From JAICXG01 sp036494545 (GTDB lineage Bacteria; Verrucomicrobiota; Verrucomicrobiia; Chthoniobacterales; UBA10450), in contig DASXOB010000006.1 of NCBI GenBank assembly GCA_036494545.1, positions 248,001-312,000 on the forward strand: a DNA stretch of 64,000 bases. The letters are read 5' to 3'. Shown piece by piece: positions 1 to 9,347 of this stretch; the first letter of the stretch is position 1, and every line of letters begins with the position of its first letter. A program made the translations under genes and the position numbers. The notes under the pieces were generated by a model that ran no database searches, was not told where the DNA came from, and saw nothing but the letters and a program-made list of their open reading frames with translations.

Positions 1-66
1 TCGTAAGAGTTGAGTATCCTGCGAGCTAACAGCGCAGCCAAAGGCGCGTGTTCGGTGAACGAATCT

Positions 67-1341
67 TCAGCTCCGCACCTGTCCGTCTCCGCGGATAAGA
101 TACTTGTATGTTGTCAGTTCCTCGAGACCCATCGGACCGCGGGCATGTAGTTTATCGGTGCTGATTCCGATCTCAGCGCCGAAACCAAATTCGCCGCCGT
201 CGGTAAACCGGGTCGAAGCGTTCCAGTAGACTGTCGCGGAATCGACTTCCTCGAGGAATTGCTCTGCGGTCTCCTCGTTTCGCGTGATGATGCAGTCGCT
301 GTGGTGCGAACCAAACTGCTCAATGTGGGCGACTGCGTCCTGGGGCGAATCGACCACTCGCAGAGCGAGAATGAGGTCGAGAAATTCTGTCGACCAGTCT
401 TCGTCGGCCGCCGGGCGCAGTGTTTGGTAGCGCAAAGATTCGAGCTTTGCGAAGGCCGTTTCATCCGCCCGTAGCTCGACTCCCTTTGTCGTTAGGCGAG
501 TTGCCAGGCGATCGAGAAAGGCGGAAGCGATCTGGCGATGCACGAGGACGGTTTCGATCGCATTACAGACTCCTGGCCGTTGAGTCTTGGCATTGTCCAC
601 AATCTCGACCGCCATGTTGATATCGGCTTCGCGATCGACGTAGACAATGCAGACACCGTCAGAATGTTTGATCACCGGCATCCGCGCAGCCTTCACGACG
701 GTGTCGATGAGCGCCTTGCCACCACGGGGAATAATGAGATCGATGTAGCGATCCATTTCCGCCATGAACTGCACGCCTTCGCGATTGGTTTGCGAAAGGA
801 TCTGCACGCTGTCGTCAGGCAAACCAGCCTTCGCTCCGCCGTCTTGCAGCGCCCTCGCGATTGCGAGGTTCGATTCGAGTGCTTCCGAGCCGCCGCGCAG
901 GATGACGGCGTTGCCAGTTTTAATGCAAAGAACCGCCGCGTCGCTGGTGACGTTTGGGCGCGACTCATAGATAATGCCGATTACTCCTATGGGAACGCGA
1001 ACCTTTGAGATGCGAATTCCGTTAGGCTGAGTCCACTCGCGCAGAATTTGTCCGACGGGATCAGGAAGCTTTGTGACCCGGCGAATACCGTCGGCCATCG
1101 CGGCGAGCCGCGCTGGGTTCAAGGTAAGCCGATCGAGCATTGCACCCGTGAGCCCGCTCTCCTTAGCGCAGTGCAAATCTTTTTGATTGGCGGCAAGGAT
1201 TTCCGCGCTGCGCGCCAGGATTTCGTCCGCCATGGAGTGGAGGATGGCGTTTTTCTTTTCCACCTTGAGTCGCGCCAGAGCCCGCGATGCTCCCCGCGCT
1301 CGTTTGCCGAAATCGAGGATTTGTCGTTGCAAGTCCATCAC
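67..1341 (-). CDS. proA: Gamma-glutamyl phosphate reductase (ProA)
   Basis: This is the second step of proline biosynthesis: NADPH-dependent reduction of gamma-glutamyl phosphate to glutamate-5-semialdehyde in the cytoplasm. The 424-residue length is normal for the family. The aldehyde-dehydrogenase-type catalytic cysteine is in QRPGVCNAIET, and ESRPNVTSDAA and the C-terminal HARGPMGLEELTTYKY stretch are typical of ProA. The start ATG lies inside the end of proB (ATGA overlap), so the two are almost certainly translationally coupled and made as a pair. One copy of the GCCTAACGA 9-mer lies in the gene (489-497), read as Leu-Thr. Assignment is secure. Confidence 0.97.
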   Translation of the reverse strand: MMDLQRQILDFGKRARGASRALARLKVEKKNAILHSMADEILARSAEILAANQKDLHCAKESGLTGAMLDRLTLNPARLAAMADGIRRVTKLPDPVGQILREWTQPNGIRISKVRVPIGVIGIIYESRPNVTSDAAVLCIKTGNAVILRGGSEALESNLAIARALQDGGAKAGLPDDSVQILSQTNREGVQFMAEMDRYIDLIIPRGGKALIDTVVKAARMPVIKHSDGVCIVYVDREADINMAVEIVDNAKTQRPGVCNAIETVLVHRQIASAFLDRLATRLTTKGVELRADETAFAKLESLRYQTLRPAADEDWSTEFLDLILALRVVDSPQDAVAHIEQFGSHHSDCIITRNEETAEQFLEEVDSATVYWNASTRFTDGGEFGFGAEIGISTDKLHARGPMGLEELTTYKYLIRGDGQVRS

Positions 1342-2144
1342 CTGGCAACTTGAGCCCGGCGTTTGGCCAGGAAGCGGGTGCCAATTTCTTTGTCCCCTGC
1401 AATCAAGGCTGCGATGCGGTCAAGGCGGCGGCCGTTGAGGATCACCGTTGTTATTCCGGCGTCGACGGCCATGCGAACAGCCTCAAGTTTGGAGGCCATT
1501 CCGCCGACGGAGAATCGACCTTTGCTCCCGTTGGCGAGGCGTTTCACATGATCGATGTCGCGCACCAGTGGGATGACTCTTTCGTGTTCGTCGAGCAATC
1601 CATCTACCTGGGTGAGGATGATGAGCAGGTCTGCTCCAGCCAGCATCGCAACTTCCGCGGAGAGACGATCGTTGTCGCCGAATTTGAGCTCTTCCACTGC
1701 CACGGAATCGTTTTCATTGATAATCGGCACAACGTTTCCTTTTTCCAGCAAACGCTCGAGCGTATTGCGCGCGTTCGTCCGGCGCATCGTGCTGTCGAGG
1801 TCGCCGTGGGTGAGGAGGAGTTGTGCGACATTGAGTTTGTAACGGCTGAATGCAGTCTCGTAGGCGCGCATCAATTTTGATTGGCCAATGGCGGCACTCG
1901 CCTGCGCTGTGGCGAGATCGGTTGGCCGTTCGCTCAGTGAAAAGGCGCTCATGCCGGCCGCAACCGCGCCGCTCGTCACCGTGACGCATTGATGGCCGCG
2001 CCTAACGAGGTTCGCGACCTCCGCGCTGAGTCTTGCGAACTGTTTCAAGTCCAATCCAAGACCGCGCGGGCGGGTGAGAGTACCCGAGCCGAACTTAAGT
2101 ACGATGCGACGATGCCGGCGAGGCGAAAGATAACGATTGGTCAT
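1338..2144 (-). CDS. proB: Glutamate 5-kinase (ProB), short form without PUA domain
   Basis: ATP-dependent phosphorylation of glutamate, the first and normally feedback-regulated step of proline synthesis. The 268 residues cover only the amino-acid-kinase fold (VLKFGSGTLT at the N-terminus, the IINENDSVAVEELKFGDND active-site region, and KGRFSVGGMASKLEA). Many bacterial ProB proteins are about 367 residues because of a C-terminal PUA domain, which is absent here. The next reading frame starts at once as proA with a 4-base overlap, so this is a natural end and not a truncation by an edge. The two genes form the proBA operon. Confidence 0.95.
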   Translation of the reverse strand: MTNRYLSPRRHRRIVLKFGSGTLTRPRGLGLDLKQFARLSAEVANLVRRGHQCVTVTSGAVAAGMSAFSLSERPTDLATAQASAAIGQSKLMRAYETAFSRYKLNVAQLLLTHGDLDSTMRRTNARNTLERLLEKGNVVPIINENDSVAVEELKFGDNDRLSAEVAMLAGADLLIILTQVDGLLDEHERVIPLVRDIDHVKRLANGSKGRFSVGGMASKLEAVRMAVDAGITTVILNGRRLDRIAALIAGDKEIGTRFLAKRRAQVAR

Positions 2145-2362
2145 GAGATGGGCGTCGATGTCGATCCGTTAGGGCGCGAAAGTTCCCACGGAACACGAAT
2201 CGAGCAAGCGGTATGCCGTCACGAAATATTGGCCGCCGGATCGAGATTCCTATTCAACGGTGTGGATTTTGTTTTACTCTTTCGGCTTCTGCATGGCTTT
2301 CGTCGCTCGATTCGAGGCGACTCGCAGAACAAAAATGGTTCTTTTGGAAGGGCTTTCCTTCG

Positions 2363-3448
2363 ATGTCTATCATAGCACCACGTAAACAATACCTTTGGGT
2401 CTGGTTTCTCTGGCTGGCCGCATTTTATGGCGTCTGGGCCTGGCTTGTTTTTGGCAAAGGGCAATGGCCGCTTGCCGTGGCGCATTGGCCAATCGCACTC
2501 GCGATGGCACTCGGCAGTTATGTTGCCGGTTCGACGCCAATGGGCGGAGGCACGGTCGGATTTCCGGTATTAGTCCTTCTGTTTAAGATGCCGGCTACGC
2601 TCGGCCGCGATTTCAGTTTCGCGATTCAATCCATCGGCATGGTCAGCGCGGCGGTCTTCATCATTTCACGACGGCAGCCGCTTGCCTGGTCGATGTTGAA
2701 GGGTGCGATGCTTGGCGCCGTGATCGGGTTGCCCTTCGGCATTTTCCTTTTCGCGCCAATCGTTCCGGAGCTCTGGATTAAGCTGGTCTTTGCCATCATC
2801 TGGGCGAGTTTCGGCGTGCTCCACCTTTATCGCCTTTCCGAGATCTCTTCACACGTAGGGATGACGGAATTTGATGAGCGCTGGGATTTTCGAGTAGGCC
2901 TTCTCCTCGGTTTGTTTGCGAGCGCGACGGTCGTCTCCGTGACTGGGGTCGGGATTGAAATGATGCTTTATGCCGCGCTCGTTTTGCTCTGCCGGGCGGA
3001 TCTCAAGATCGCGATTCCAAGTGCGGTCGTAATCATGGGTTTTACTTCGGCGGTCGGGGTCGCGATCAAGAGCCTAACGATCGGTCTTCAGCCGGGGGTT
3101 TATGGCAACTGGCTCGCAGCCGCACCGGTGGTGCCGTTAGGCGCGCCCTTAGGCGCTTTGGTTGTCAATCTTGTCGGGCGTCGGCCGACTTTGCTTTTTG
3201 TGGCTCTACTTTGCGTGGGACAATTTATTTGGACTTGTAGCATGGAGCGCGAAGCCCTTGGTCTTCTCGGTTTGATCGCGTCGGTTGCCGCGGTGGGCGC
3301 ATGTTTGTTCGGTTTCGAACGACTTCGGGCCTGGGGAGCCATCCTGGTTGGTGAACGGAAGGCAAAGCACCAGGCGCGTCGCGCCAATGAAAAGTTGCGC
3401 ACAAAGGAAACTTCGCTCGCGAGCGCGTGGGACAATAAATCCGGTTAA
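2363..3448 (+). CDS. TauE/SafE family membrane permease
   Basis: A 361-residue inner-membrane protein with about eight to nine hydrophobic segments. The glycine-rich STPMGGGTVGFPVLVLLF near the first third is characteristic of the TauE/SafE (DUF81) family, whose members are proposed exporters of sulfite or organosulfur anions. The frame is open from 2213, but the region before 2363 is polar and unlike the family. ATG 2363 has a GGAAGGG purine run about ten bases upstream, so I chose it. The gene diverges from proB across a 218-bp gap. The substrate cannot be read from the sequence. The C-terminus ends in a basic, charged tail. Confidence 0.85.
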   Translation: MSIIAPRKQYLWVWFLWLAAFYGVWAWLVFGKGQWPLAVAHWPIALAMALGSYVAGSTPMGGGTVGFPVLVLLFKMPATLGRDFSFAIQSIGMVSAAVFIISRRQPLAWSMLKGAMLGAVIGLPFGIFLFAPIVPELWIKLVFAIIWASFGVLHLYRLSEISSHVGMTEFDERWDFRVGLLLGLFASATVVSVTGVGIEMMLYAALVLLCRADLKIAIPSAVVIMGFTSAVGVAIKSLTIGLQPGVYGNWLAAAPVVPLGAPLGALVVNLVGRRPTLLFVALLCVGQFIWTCSMEREALGLLGLIASVAAVGACLFGFERLRAWGAILVGERKAKHQARRANEKLRTKETSLASAWDNKSG

Positions 3449-3504
3449 TCGGGCGCTGTTTCTGCGTTGGAGGTTGTTTCGGTTCGTGCTTTTATAGCGC
3501 GACC

Positions 3505-3577
<73 letters not shown>

Positions 3578-3681
3578 GGTAGATCGCTAATGCCTGACTC
3601 GAGAGTGGGCGGTCGATGGGCCCGAAAGGCAATTGAGTGCATTACTTCGCGTAAAAAATCGGCTCTTCGTGCACGTTGGCG

Positions 3682-3710
3682 TTGACACTTCGAATCGAGG
3701 CTCTAATAAT
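3682..3710 (+). promoter_or_regulatory. Sigma-70-like promoter before the bactofilin gene
   Basis: TTGACA at 3682-3687 and AATAAT at 3705-3710 are separated by 17 bases, close to the consensus -35/-10. If used, transcription would begin around 3717. That is at or after the most upstream possible GTG start of the next gene (3716) and would favour translation from ATG 3860. Sequence match only. Confidence 0.5.
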
Positions 3711-3715
3711 GCTGC

Positions 3716-4288
3716 GTGTTAAAGAAATTCATCCCGCAGAAGCCCGCGCCTCCGGCAGAAAGTTCTTCCCCTGGCGCGAGCTTTGCTGAGGAATCTCACG
3801 CTCCCTCTCGCCGAGAGGAACCACCGAAAATAGAAACTACCAGCGTTCAGCAAAAACCTATGGCCGATAATTCAGGCAAAGACGTCCTTTCGAAGGATGT
3901 GGAGATCAAAGGAAGCATCAAATTTCAAAAGGAGTTGATGATCGACGGCAAAGTCGAAGGCGAAATTCACTCCGATGGTGTTTTAACAATTGGAGAAAAC
4001 GCCGACATCCGGGGTGAAATTAAGACCAAGTCGATCACCGTCTTCGGAAAGGTGCACGGCAACATCACGGTGGGCGAGCGTTGCGAACTTAAGTCGCGCT
4101 GCACGTTACAGGGTGATTTGAAAGCGGCTCGTCTTGTCATCGAGGAGGGCGCTACCTTTATCGGCAAATCCGAAGTCACCAGCGGTAAGACGAGTCCTTC
4201 CAGCTCGAATAGCGGCTCCCGCCCCGAGACGTCGCGCAATGACGAAGCGCCGGCCTCGGCCAAGCCCAGCTTTGCCGGTCGCTCCTAA
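3716..4288 (+). CDS. Bactofilin (polymer-forming cytoskeletal protein)
   Basis: A 190-residue protein with a proline/serine-rich N-terminal arm (residues 1-50) and then the bactofilin beta-helix (about 60-155). Its short repeating strands are rich in G, I and V (KDVEIKGSIKF, KVEGEIHSDGVLTIGENA, GKVHGNITVGERCELKS). Bactofilins self-assemble into nucleotide-independent filaments that position cell-envelope enzymes. A serine-rich tail closes the protein. The start is uncertain: the frame opens with GTG 3716 (M-L-K-K-F), while ATG 3860 (M-A-D-N-S-G-K) is an alternative supported by the promoter placed just upstream. A second bactofilin-like gene follows after 17 bp. Confidence 0.88.
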   Translation: MLKKFIPQKPAPPAESSSPGASFAEESHAPSRREEPPKIETTSVQQKPMADNSGKDVLSKDVEIKGSIKFQKELMIDGKVEGEIHSDGVLTIGENADIRGEIKTKSITVFGKVHGNITVGERCELKSRCTLQGDLKAARLVIEEGATFIGKSEVTSGKTSPSSSNSGSRPETSRNDEAPASAKPSFAGRS

Positions 4289-4305
4289 CGTACAGCGCTT
4301 CAATT

Positions 4306-5157
4306 GTGGCCAAGTCGCCTGCGAAGCTCAGTGTGGAATGTCCGCACTGTGGCTTTAAGCAGTTGGAGTATGCCGCGGCCAAGAACACGCTATGCCGCCA
4401 ATGCGGCAGGCATTTTCCGGTTGCGGGCGTGCGAGAAGCGGCGAAGTCGGCCTTTGAGATCGCGGAAAGCGTTGCGGTCGCGCAGAACTTTTTACGACGC
4501 TTCGAGCACATATGGTCTCGTCGGCCGCGCGTCACCTCGGTGGCATGTTTCGATTGCGGCACCACGCAGGAACTCAACTCGGCTGCGACCTCTACCATTT
4601 GCCCCTCGTGCAGTGTCCACATGGACCTGCGGGACTACCGGATCACCACCTCCTTCAGCCGCGCGATCCGCACTCACGGCGACGTGCATATTACTTCTTC
4701 GGGCGACTTGAGCAGCAGCAGTGTTGTCTGTCGTCGCGCAATCATTGAGGGAAAATTGCGCGGCAGTTTGCAATGCATCGAGAAGGCGGAATTCCGCACC
4801 TCGGCGAAGTTACAGGGCAAGTTTTCCGCGGCGCTCGTTATCATCGGGAAAAAAGCCGACGTGCAATTTTTTCGCCAGCTTCGGGTCGGCGCGATCGAGA
4901 TTCGCGGCAGGATGTCCGGTGAGATTGTAGCAGAGACTGTCGTTCGCGTTACGAGCACTGGCTCGCTCGACGGTAACGTTGTGGCCCGTGCGATTAATGT
5001 CGACAAAGGCGGAACATTTTCCGGTCAGCTCATCATTGGACAGAAGAGCTATCAGCAGGCAGAACTGCTGCCGGATCTGGAGGCAAAGGAGTCGCAGACG
5101 AACGAGCAAGTACGGCGTCCCTCGCCACATCCTTTTGGTTTGCCCGCGACGAGTTAA
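4306..5157 (+). CDS. Bactofilin-like protein with two N-terminal zinc ribbons
   Basis: 283 residues, GTG start. Two CxxC pairs (C12/C15 with C30/C33, and C81/C84 with C99/C102) form two predicted zinc ribbons separated by a helical linker. From about residue 115 to 265 the chain has the short repeating strand pattern of a bactofilin beta-helix (THGDVHITSSGDLSSSSV, IEGKLRGSLQCIEKAEF, GRMSGEIVAETVVRV, STGSLDGNVVARAINV). It lies 17 bp after a canonical bactofilin, so the two probably co-assemble. The zinc ribbons could bind nucleic acid or protein; this is inference. I do not know a characterised homologue. Confidence 0.8.
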   Translation: MAKSPAKLSVECPHCGFKQLEYAAAKNTLCRQCGRHFPVAGVREAAKSAFEIAESVAVAQNFLRRFEHIWSRRPRVTSVACFDCGTTQELNSAATSTICPSCSVHMDLRDYRITTSFSRAIRTHGDVHITSSGDLSSSSVVCRRAIIEGKLRGSLQCIEKAEFRTSAKLQGKFSAALVIIGKKADVQFFRQLRVGAIEIRGRMSGEIVAETVVRVTSTGSLDGNVVARAINVDKGGTFSGQLIIGQKSYQQAELLPDLEAKESQTNEQVRRPSPHPFGLPATS

Positions 5158-5163
5158 CGGCTA

Positions 5164-5580
5164 ATGCAAAAGCTGTTTCCGCGCAGTCCTTACGAGCGGC
5201 TGGGAGGATTCGTCCATCTCCCGCGCCTGATAGACAAAGCGCGACTGCATCGCAGAGGATTGCTCAACGGTTATAACTATAAGACTGTCGGTTTCGACAA
5301 GCATTTGCTCGCGTTTCTGGAGGTCGATCCAGACGCTTTCGAGAGAGCGGCTAACGAGTGCGACGATCAGGGCGTGCTCGATTGGATCGAACAAAACGCC
5401 GTCGCCCACTCCCCAGCGGAAATTGAGCGATGGAACGAGGCGATGATTTCCCGTCATCCCGATACCGCGGCAAAGAAGGCGCGCTTTGTCCATTTTCTGC
5501 GCGAAGCCGGCGGCGCAGGCCGAACAGACGTGCGAACCTACTTTGACCTGATCGAATTCGACGAAGGCCGGCTAAAGTAG
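5164..5580 (+). CDS. DUF5069 family protein
   Basis: 138 residues starting six bases after the zinc-ribbon bactofilin stop, so probably in the same transcript. The opening (FPRSPYERLGGFVHLPRLIDKAR) is the signature of the DUF5069 family, small soluble proteins of unknown function frequent in Verrucomicrobia, Planctomycetes and relatives. No catalytic motif is recognisable. The stop is followed after three bases by a copy of the TCGTTAGGC repeat (5584-5592), in the gap between this gene and the convergent nucleotidyltransferase. Confidence 0.8.
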   Translation: MQKLFPRSPYERLGGFVHLPRLIDKARLHRRGLLNGYNYKTVGFDKHLLAFLEVDPDAFERAANECDDQGVLDWIEQNAVAHSPAEIERWNEAMISRHPDTAAKKARFVHFLREAGGAGRTDVRTYFDLIEFDEGRLK

Positions 5581-5620
5581 GATTCGTTAGGCCGTTGCCG
5601 TTGCGGCCGGACGAATCGAG

Positions 5621-6376
5621 TTACTCCCGAACAAAGGCGGCGAATACTTTGTTCGCTTCCTCCAGCGACTCCTTGCTTCCGATATCGAACCACGTTCCTT
5701 TGATCTGGAACGTTTTCACCGGTCGACGCGTGTGGAGCCATTGAATGAATCGCCCCGGCTGATCGGGATTATTGCCAGCGGCAATGTAGGTGGTGAAAAG
5801 CTCGAGTGTCTCCGGCGCGAAGTAATAGAGCGCGATGCCGGTGAGGGTCGTTTCCGGTTTGGCCGGCTTCTCTTCGAAGTGAGTGATCACGCCCTGGGCA
5901 TCGATCTGGATTGCGGAATATTTCTTCATCGCTTCCAGATCCCCCACATCGTAGGTCGCAAGTGTCGCGGCTGATCCTTGTGCCGCGGCGACAAAATCGG
6001 TTAACGGTTCGCTGAAAAGATTGTCGCCCGCGACGACGATCAATGATTCGTCAGTCAATTCTTCTCGTGTCAGGACGAGTCGGATATCGCCAATCGCTCC
6101 CAGCTTATCCGAATCGCTTCGCGAGCCGTCGTTGACGATCTTGAAGGTGAGCTTCGGCTGCGATTTCGCGTACTCGTCAGCCCACGCCTGGAAATCCCTC
6201 GCGAACTTGTCGTTCGTCACCACATAAACCGTCCGGAGATCGGGCACGGGCGCGAGGTTATCCAGCACCCACTCGATCATCGGTTTTCCGGCCACCTCGA
6301 GCAGCGGCTTGGCTTTGTTTTCCGTTACTGGGTAAAGCCGGGTCGCATATCCGGCGGCAAGAATAAGTACGTTCAT
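5621..6376 (-). CDS. Sugar-phosphate nucleotidyltransferase (RmlA/GlmU-like)
   Basis: 251 residues of the NTP_transferase fold. It begins MNVLILAAGYATRLYPVT, the nucleotide-binding loop of sugar-1-phosphate nucleotidyltransferases. KAKPLLEVAGKPMIEWVL, VVAGDNLF (metal/sugar site) and a C-terminal PVKTFQIKGTWFDIGSKE follow. The enzyme would make an NDP-sugar (UDP-, dTDP- or similar) for envelope polysaccharide. The substrate cannot be told from sequence. The frame is open upstream to 6454, but that extension overlaps the glnD stop and lacks family similarity, so I start at ATG 6376, directly before the conserved N-terminus. Confidence 0.87.
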   Translation of the reverse strand: MNVLILAAGYATRLYPVTENKAKPLLEVAGKPMIEWVLDNLAPVPDLRTVYVVTNDKFARDFQAWADEYAKSQPKLTFKIVNDGSRSDSDKLGAIGDIRLVLTREELTDESLIVVAGDNLFSEPLTDFVAAAQGSAATLATYDVGDLEAMKKYSAIQIDAQGVITHFEEKPAKPETTLTGIALYYFAPETLELFTTYIAAGNNPDQPGRFIQWLHTRRPVKTFQIKGTWFDIGSKESLEEANKVFAAFVRE

Positions 6377-6446
6377 AGGATCGAAGTCGTGGAAGGTAAG
6401 CGAGTCGGTCGATTCGGCAATTGCAGGCTGAGCGTTCCTATATTCG

Positions 6447-9191
6447 TTAGGCACCCAGAGTGGCCGCCTGCAGTTGCCGCTGCAGTTCGCTTATCCTTTC
6501 CGCATCAGTGATCTTTCCGCGCGTGATCGCGTCGGTGACGTAGAACGTGTCGATCGCCGCGCCTTTATCAGTGCTGATGCGCGAGAGCGTGATGTAAACA
6601 CTGTTGCGGCCAAGACACGCGACGAGGTCGTAAAGTAAACCAAGCCGGTCCGGCGTTTCCACCTGAATGAGAGTATTCATCGGATGACTTTTGTTTTCGA
6701 TGCTGATGCGCGTCGGGAAGTCGATCTCCGAGGCGCGCGGTTTCATCTTGCTGCGCACCTTGGCAAGAAGCGGCGCAAAATCGAAAAGCTCCGATTGCAG
6801 CGCATTGCGCAAGGTCGATTCAACCGTCGCGATTTGTCGTTGATCGGTCACGGGTCGCAGCTTCTCGTTGTTCACGCGAAAAACATCCAGCACCAGGTTG
6901 TCACCGCGGATGAAAATATCCGCGCTCAGAATATTGAGCGACGCGACGGCAAACGCGCCGGCGATACTGGCGAGAAGATGCTGCCGATCCCAAGTGGCGA
7001 TCGAAACTGCGCTATGACCTTTTTCCTCCATCGCCTCCCAGCGCAAGGCAGGCGCAATGCCCGGCTGATCTTCCCGATAGATCTGATGCCAGAAAGTGCG
7101 AAAGAGTTCGAGGTGCGCCACGATTTCCTCCACGCCGAAAGCGCGGAAATAATTGTCCGGCATATGATCGAAATGGGCTTCGATCTCTTCCGCAAAATCT
7201 GGAGCGACCCGCGCGGCAACGGCGGCGTGGAGGCGGGCGCGTTCCAATTTTCCCTGCGCGATGAACCCTTCCTGATCCTGCAAGTAACGTGAAGTCGCGC
7301 GATACAGATTCCAGACTAACGATTCTTTCCAGTCCGACCACATGTCGGTTGTGCCCTGGCCATCCGCCAGAGTGATGAGCATGAGCGCGTCGAGGTTTGA
7401 CTGCGATTTCACAATTTGGGCGAACTCAATCACCGTCGCGGGATCATCGACGTTGCGCTGTTGCGCCATGCTCGAAAGCGTGACGTGATGGTCGACGAGC
7501 AAGACTAACGAGCGCCGTTGCTCGGATGTGAGCTGCAGTCGCGCTGCAACCGCCTGTGCAAAAAGCGCACTCGCTTCCGAATGCGGACGCGCGCCGACGC
7601 CTTTGCCGGTGTCGTGCAGGAGGAGCGCGAGATACAGAACGTAAGGATCGGAAATTTTCTCGAAGAGTTTCCGGTAAGGTTGCAGTTTCGGGTCTTCCGT
7701 CTTGCAGAGTGCATCCAATTTTTCCAGGCAAACCAGCGTGTGCTCATCCGCCGTATAACGATGAAAAAACTCGTGCTGCACGAGGCAGGTGAGATGAGCA
7801 AATTCGGGCACGTAACGGCCGAGAAAATCGACCTCGTGCATCATGCGCAGAATGTGCGCGACTTCGCCTTTGCGGCTGAGGATGCGGCCTAAAATTTCCC
7901 GCGGCACTTTGGTGTAACGAAATTCGCGCGTAACGAAACGGAGCCCGCGGCCAATTGCATCAGTCAGCTCCGCGCTCAAGTCGAGATGCCGCTCCTGCGC
8001 ATGCTCAAAGGCTTTCATCAGTTGCTCCGGCTCGCGTGCGAAAGTCTGCGCATCGCTCACATGCAGTTGTCGGCCGCGACTGAAGAAATGGTCAAAGCGC
8101 TCGATTCGCTCACGCCGTCGCAGCGGTAAAGGAAAAAACAGGCGACGCGTCGTGGTCGCAGTGCCGGTGGCGAAGCGTTCCGTCAGGCGCTCGGTGATGC
8201 GAAAAATGTTTCGCGTGTGCTCGTAATAATCCTTCATGAACGCCTCGCTGCGGGCGATGGGCGTCTGCTGCCGATAGCCAAGGTGCCGTGCAGCCTGTGA
8301 CTGCGAAGCAAGATGCAATATGTCAGTCGTGCGCCGGTTCATGTAGTGCAGTTGCGTGCGCACGCGTAAAAGGAAGTCGTAGGCAGCATCAATGCGACGA
8401 CGATCGGTTGGGCTTAACCAATCCTTGCCCTCAAGGTGTGTTGTCGTAAGAGCGCCCTCTTTAAAGTAGGTGATCCAAAGAAGATTCTGATAATCGCGCA
8501 GACCGCCGCAGCCGGTTTTCACGTTTGGTTCCTGGAGGTAAACACTGTTACCAAACTTCGCGTGACGCTGCGTCTGGTCCTGCATCCGCGCGGCGATGTA
8601 TTTGCGCTCGTGGCCCTGCACGCAGTTGGCGCGGAAGCGCGCCCGGAAGCGTTGAAAAAGCACGGGGTCGCCAGCCAAATGCCGCGCCTCCAGCATGGCG
8701 GTTTTCGTTTGCATGTTGTCGTTGGCCTGGGCGAGTGCCTCGCGCACGGAACGGGTCGAGTGCCCCACTTTGAATCCGATGTCCCATAAAAAGTAGAGCA
8801 CCTGTTCGACGGTTTGCTGCAGTGACTCTGGCACGTTCTGTCCAGTGTGCGGATGCAGAAACATGACGTCGACGTCGCTGCCCGGATTAAGTTCACCGCG
8901 ACCGTATCCGCCCAGTGCAACCAAACTCACCGGGATAGCTTTGGTCTCACTCTTCGTGGCTGAGCTCGTGGCCTCGGCAAAGATGCGACGCAGAATCAAA
9001 TCGATGAGCGAAGCCCGGCTCGCGCAGACTTCGCGTCCACCACCACCCGCCTGATGGCGCAAACGCAGTCGATGATTTTCGATGCGAAGAAACTTTTGAT
9101 AAAGCGGGAGCAGATGGGGCGAATCGGAGCCGGGGGACCCCGAAAATTCACGTTGTGCGTGCTCGAGAACTCTATCCTGCTGCGGAATCAC
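6447..9191 (-). CDS. glnD: [Protein-PII] uridylyltransferase / uridylyl-removing enzyme (GlnD)
   Basis: 914 residues with the usual GlnD order. The nucleotidyltransferase motif GGYGRGELNPGSDVD is around residues 94-108, a central HD phosphohydrolase domain contains LLLHDTGKG, and two C-terminal ACT domains follow (DRQHLLASIAGAFAVASL and ETPDRLGLLYDLVACLG). GlnD senses glutamine and adds or removes UMP on PII proteins, setting the nitrogen state read by NtrB/NtrC. The NtrC-type regulator and kinase directly upstream on the same strand support a nitrogen-control cluster. The start is GTG. The stop TAA sits inside a GCCTAACGA copy (6444-6452). Confidence 0.95.
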   Translation of the reverse strand: MIPQQDRVLEHAQREFSGSPGSDSPHLLPLYQKFLRIENHRLRLRHQAGGGGREVCASRASLIDLILRRIFAEATSSATKSETKAIPVSLVALGGYGRGELNPGSDVDVMFLHPHTGQNVPESLQQTVEQVLYFLWDIGFKVGHSTRSVREALAQANDNMQTKTAMLEARHLAGDPVLFQRFRARFRANCVQGHERKYIAARMQDQTQRHAKFGNSVYLQEPNVKTGCGGLRDYQNLLWITYFKEGALTTTHLEGKDWLSPTDRRRIDAAYDFLLRVRTQLHYMNRRTTDILHLASQSQAARHLGYRQQTPIARSEAFMKDYYEHTRNIFRITERLTERFATGTATTTRRLFFPLPLRRRERIERFDHFFSRGRQLHVSDAQTFAREPEQLMKAFEHAQERHLDLSAELTDAIGRGLRFVTREFRYTKVPREILGRILSRKGEVAHILRMMHEVDFLGRYVPEFAHLTCLVQHEFFHRYTADEHTLVCLEKLDALCKTEDPKLQPYRKLFEKISDPYVLYLALLLHDTGKGVGARPHSEASALFAQAVAARLQLTSEQRRSLVLLVDHHVTLSSMAQQRNVDDPATVIEFAQIVKSQSNLDALMLITLADGQGTTDMWSDWKESLVWNLYRATSRYLQDQEGFIAQGKLERARLHAAVAARVAPDFAEEIEAHFDHMPDNYFRAFGVEEIVAHLELFRTFWHQIYREDQPGIAPALRWEAMEEKGHSAVSIATWDRQHLLASIAGAFAVASLNILSADIFIRGDNLVLDVFRVNNEKLRPVTDQRQIATVESTLRNALQSELFDFAPLLAKVRSKMKPRASEIDFPTRISIENKSHPMNTLIQVETPDRLGLLYDLVACLGRNSVYITLSRISTDKGAAIDTFYVTDAITRGKITDAERISELQRQLQAATLGA

Positions 9192-9347
9192 GATGGAATG
9201 AAACTAAGCTGAATATTAAAGATCGAAATCCGAAACAGAGGCTGGCACTGCTCGAGAAACGTTCGCAGCGAAGATGTGCCCCGCACCATTTTGCCCCCGG
9301 CCGGTCAAGCCCGGATTTGTTGGAGGCTTCGATCTTCGAATTCTTTC

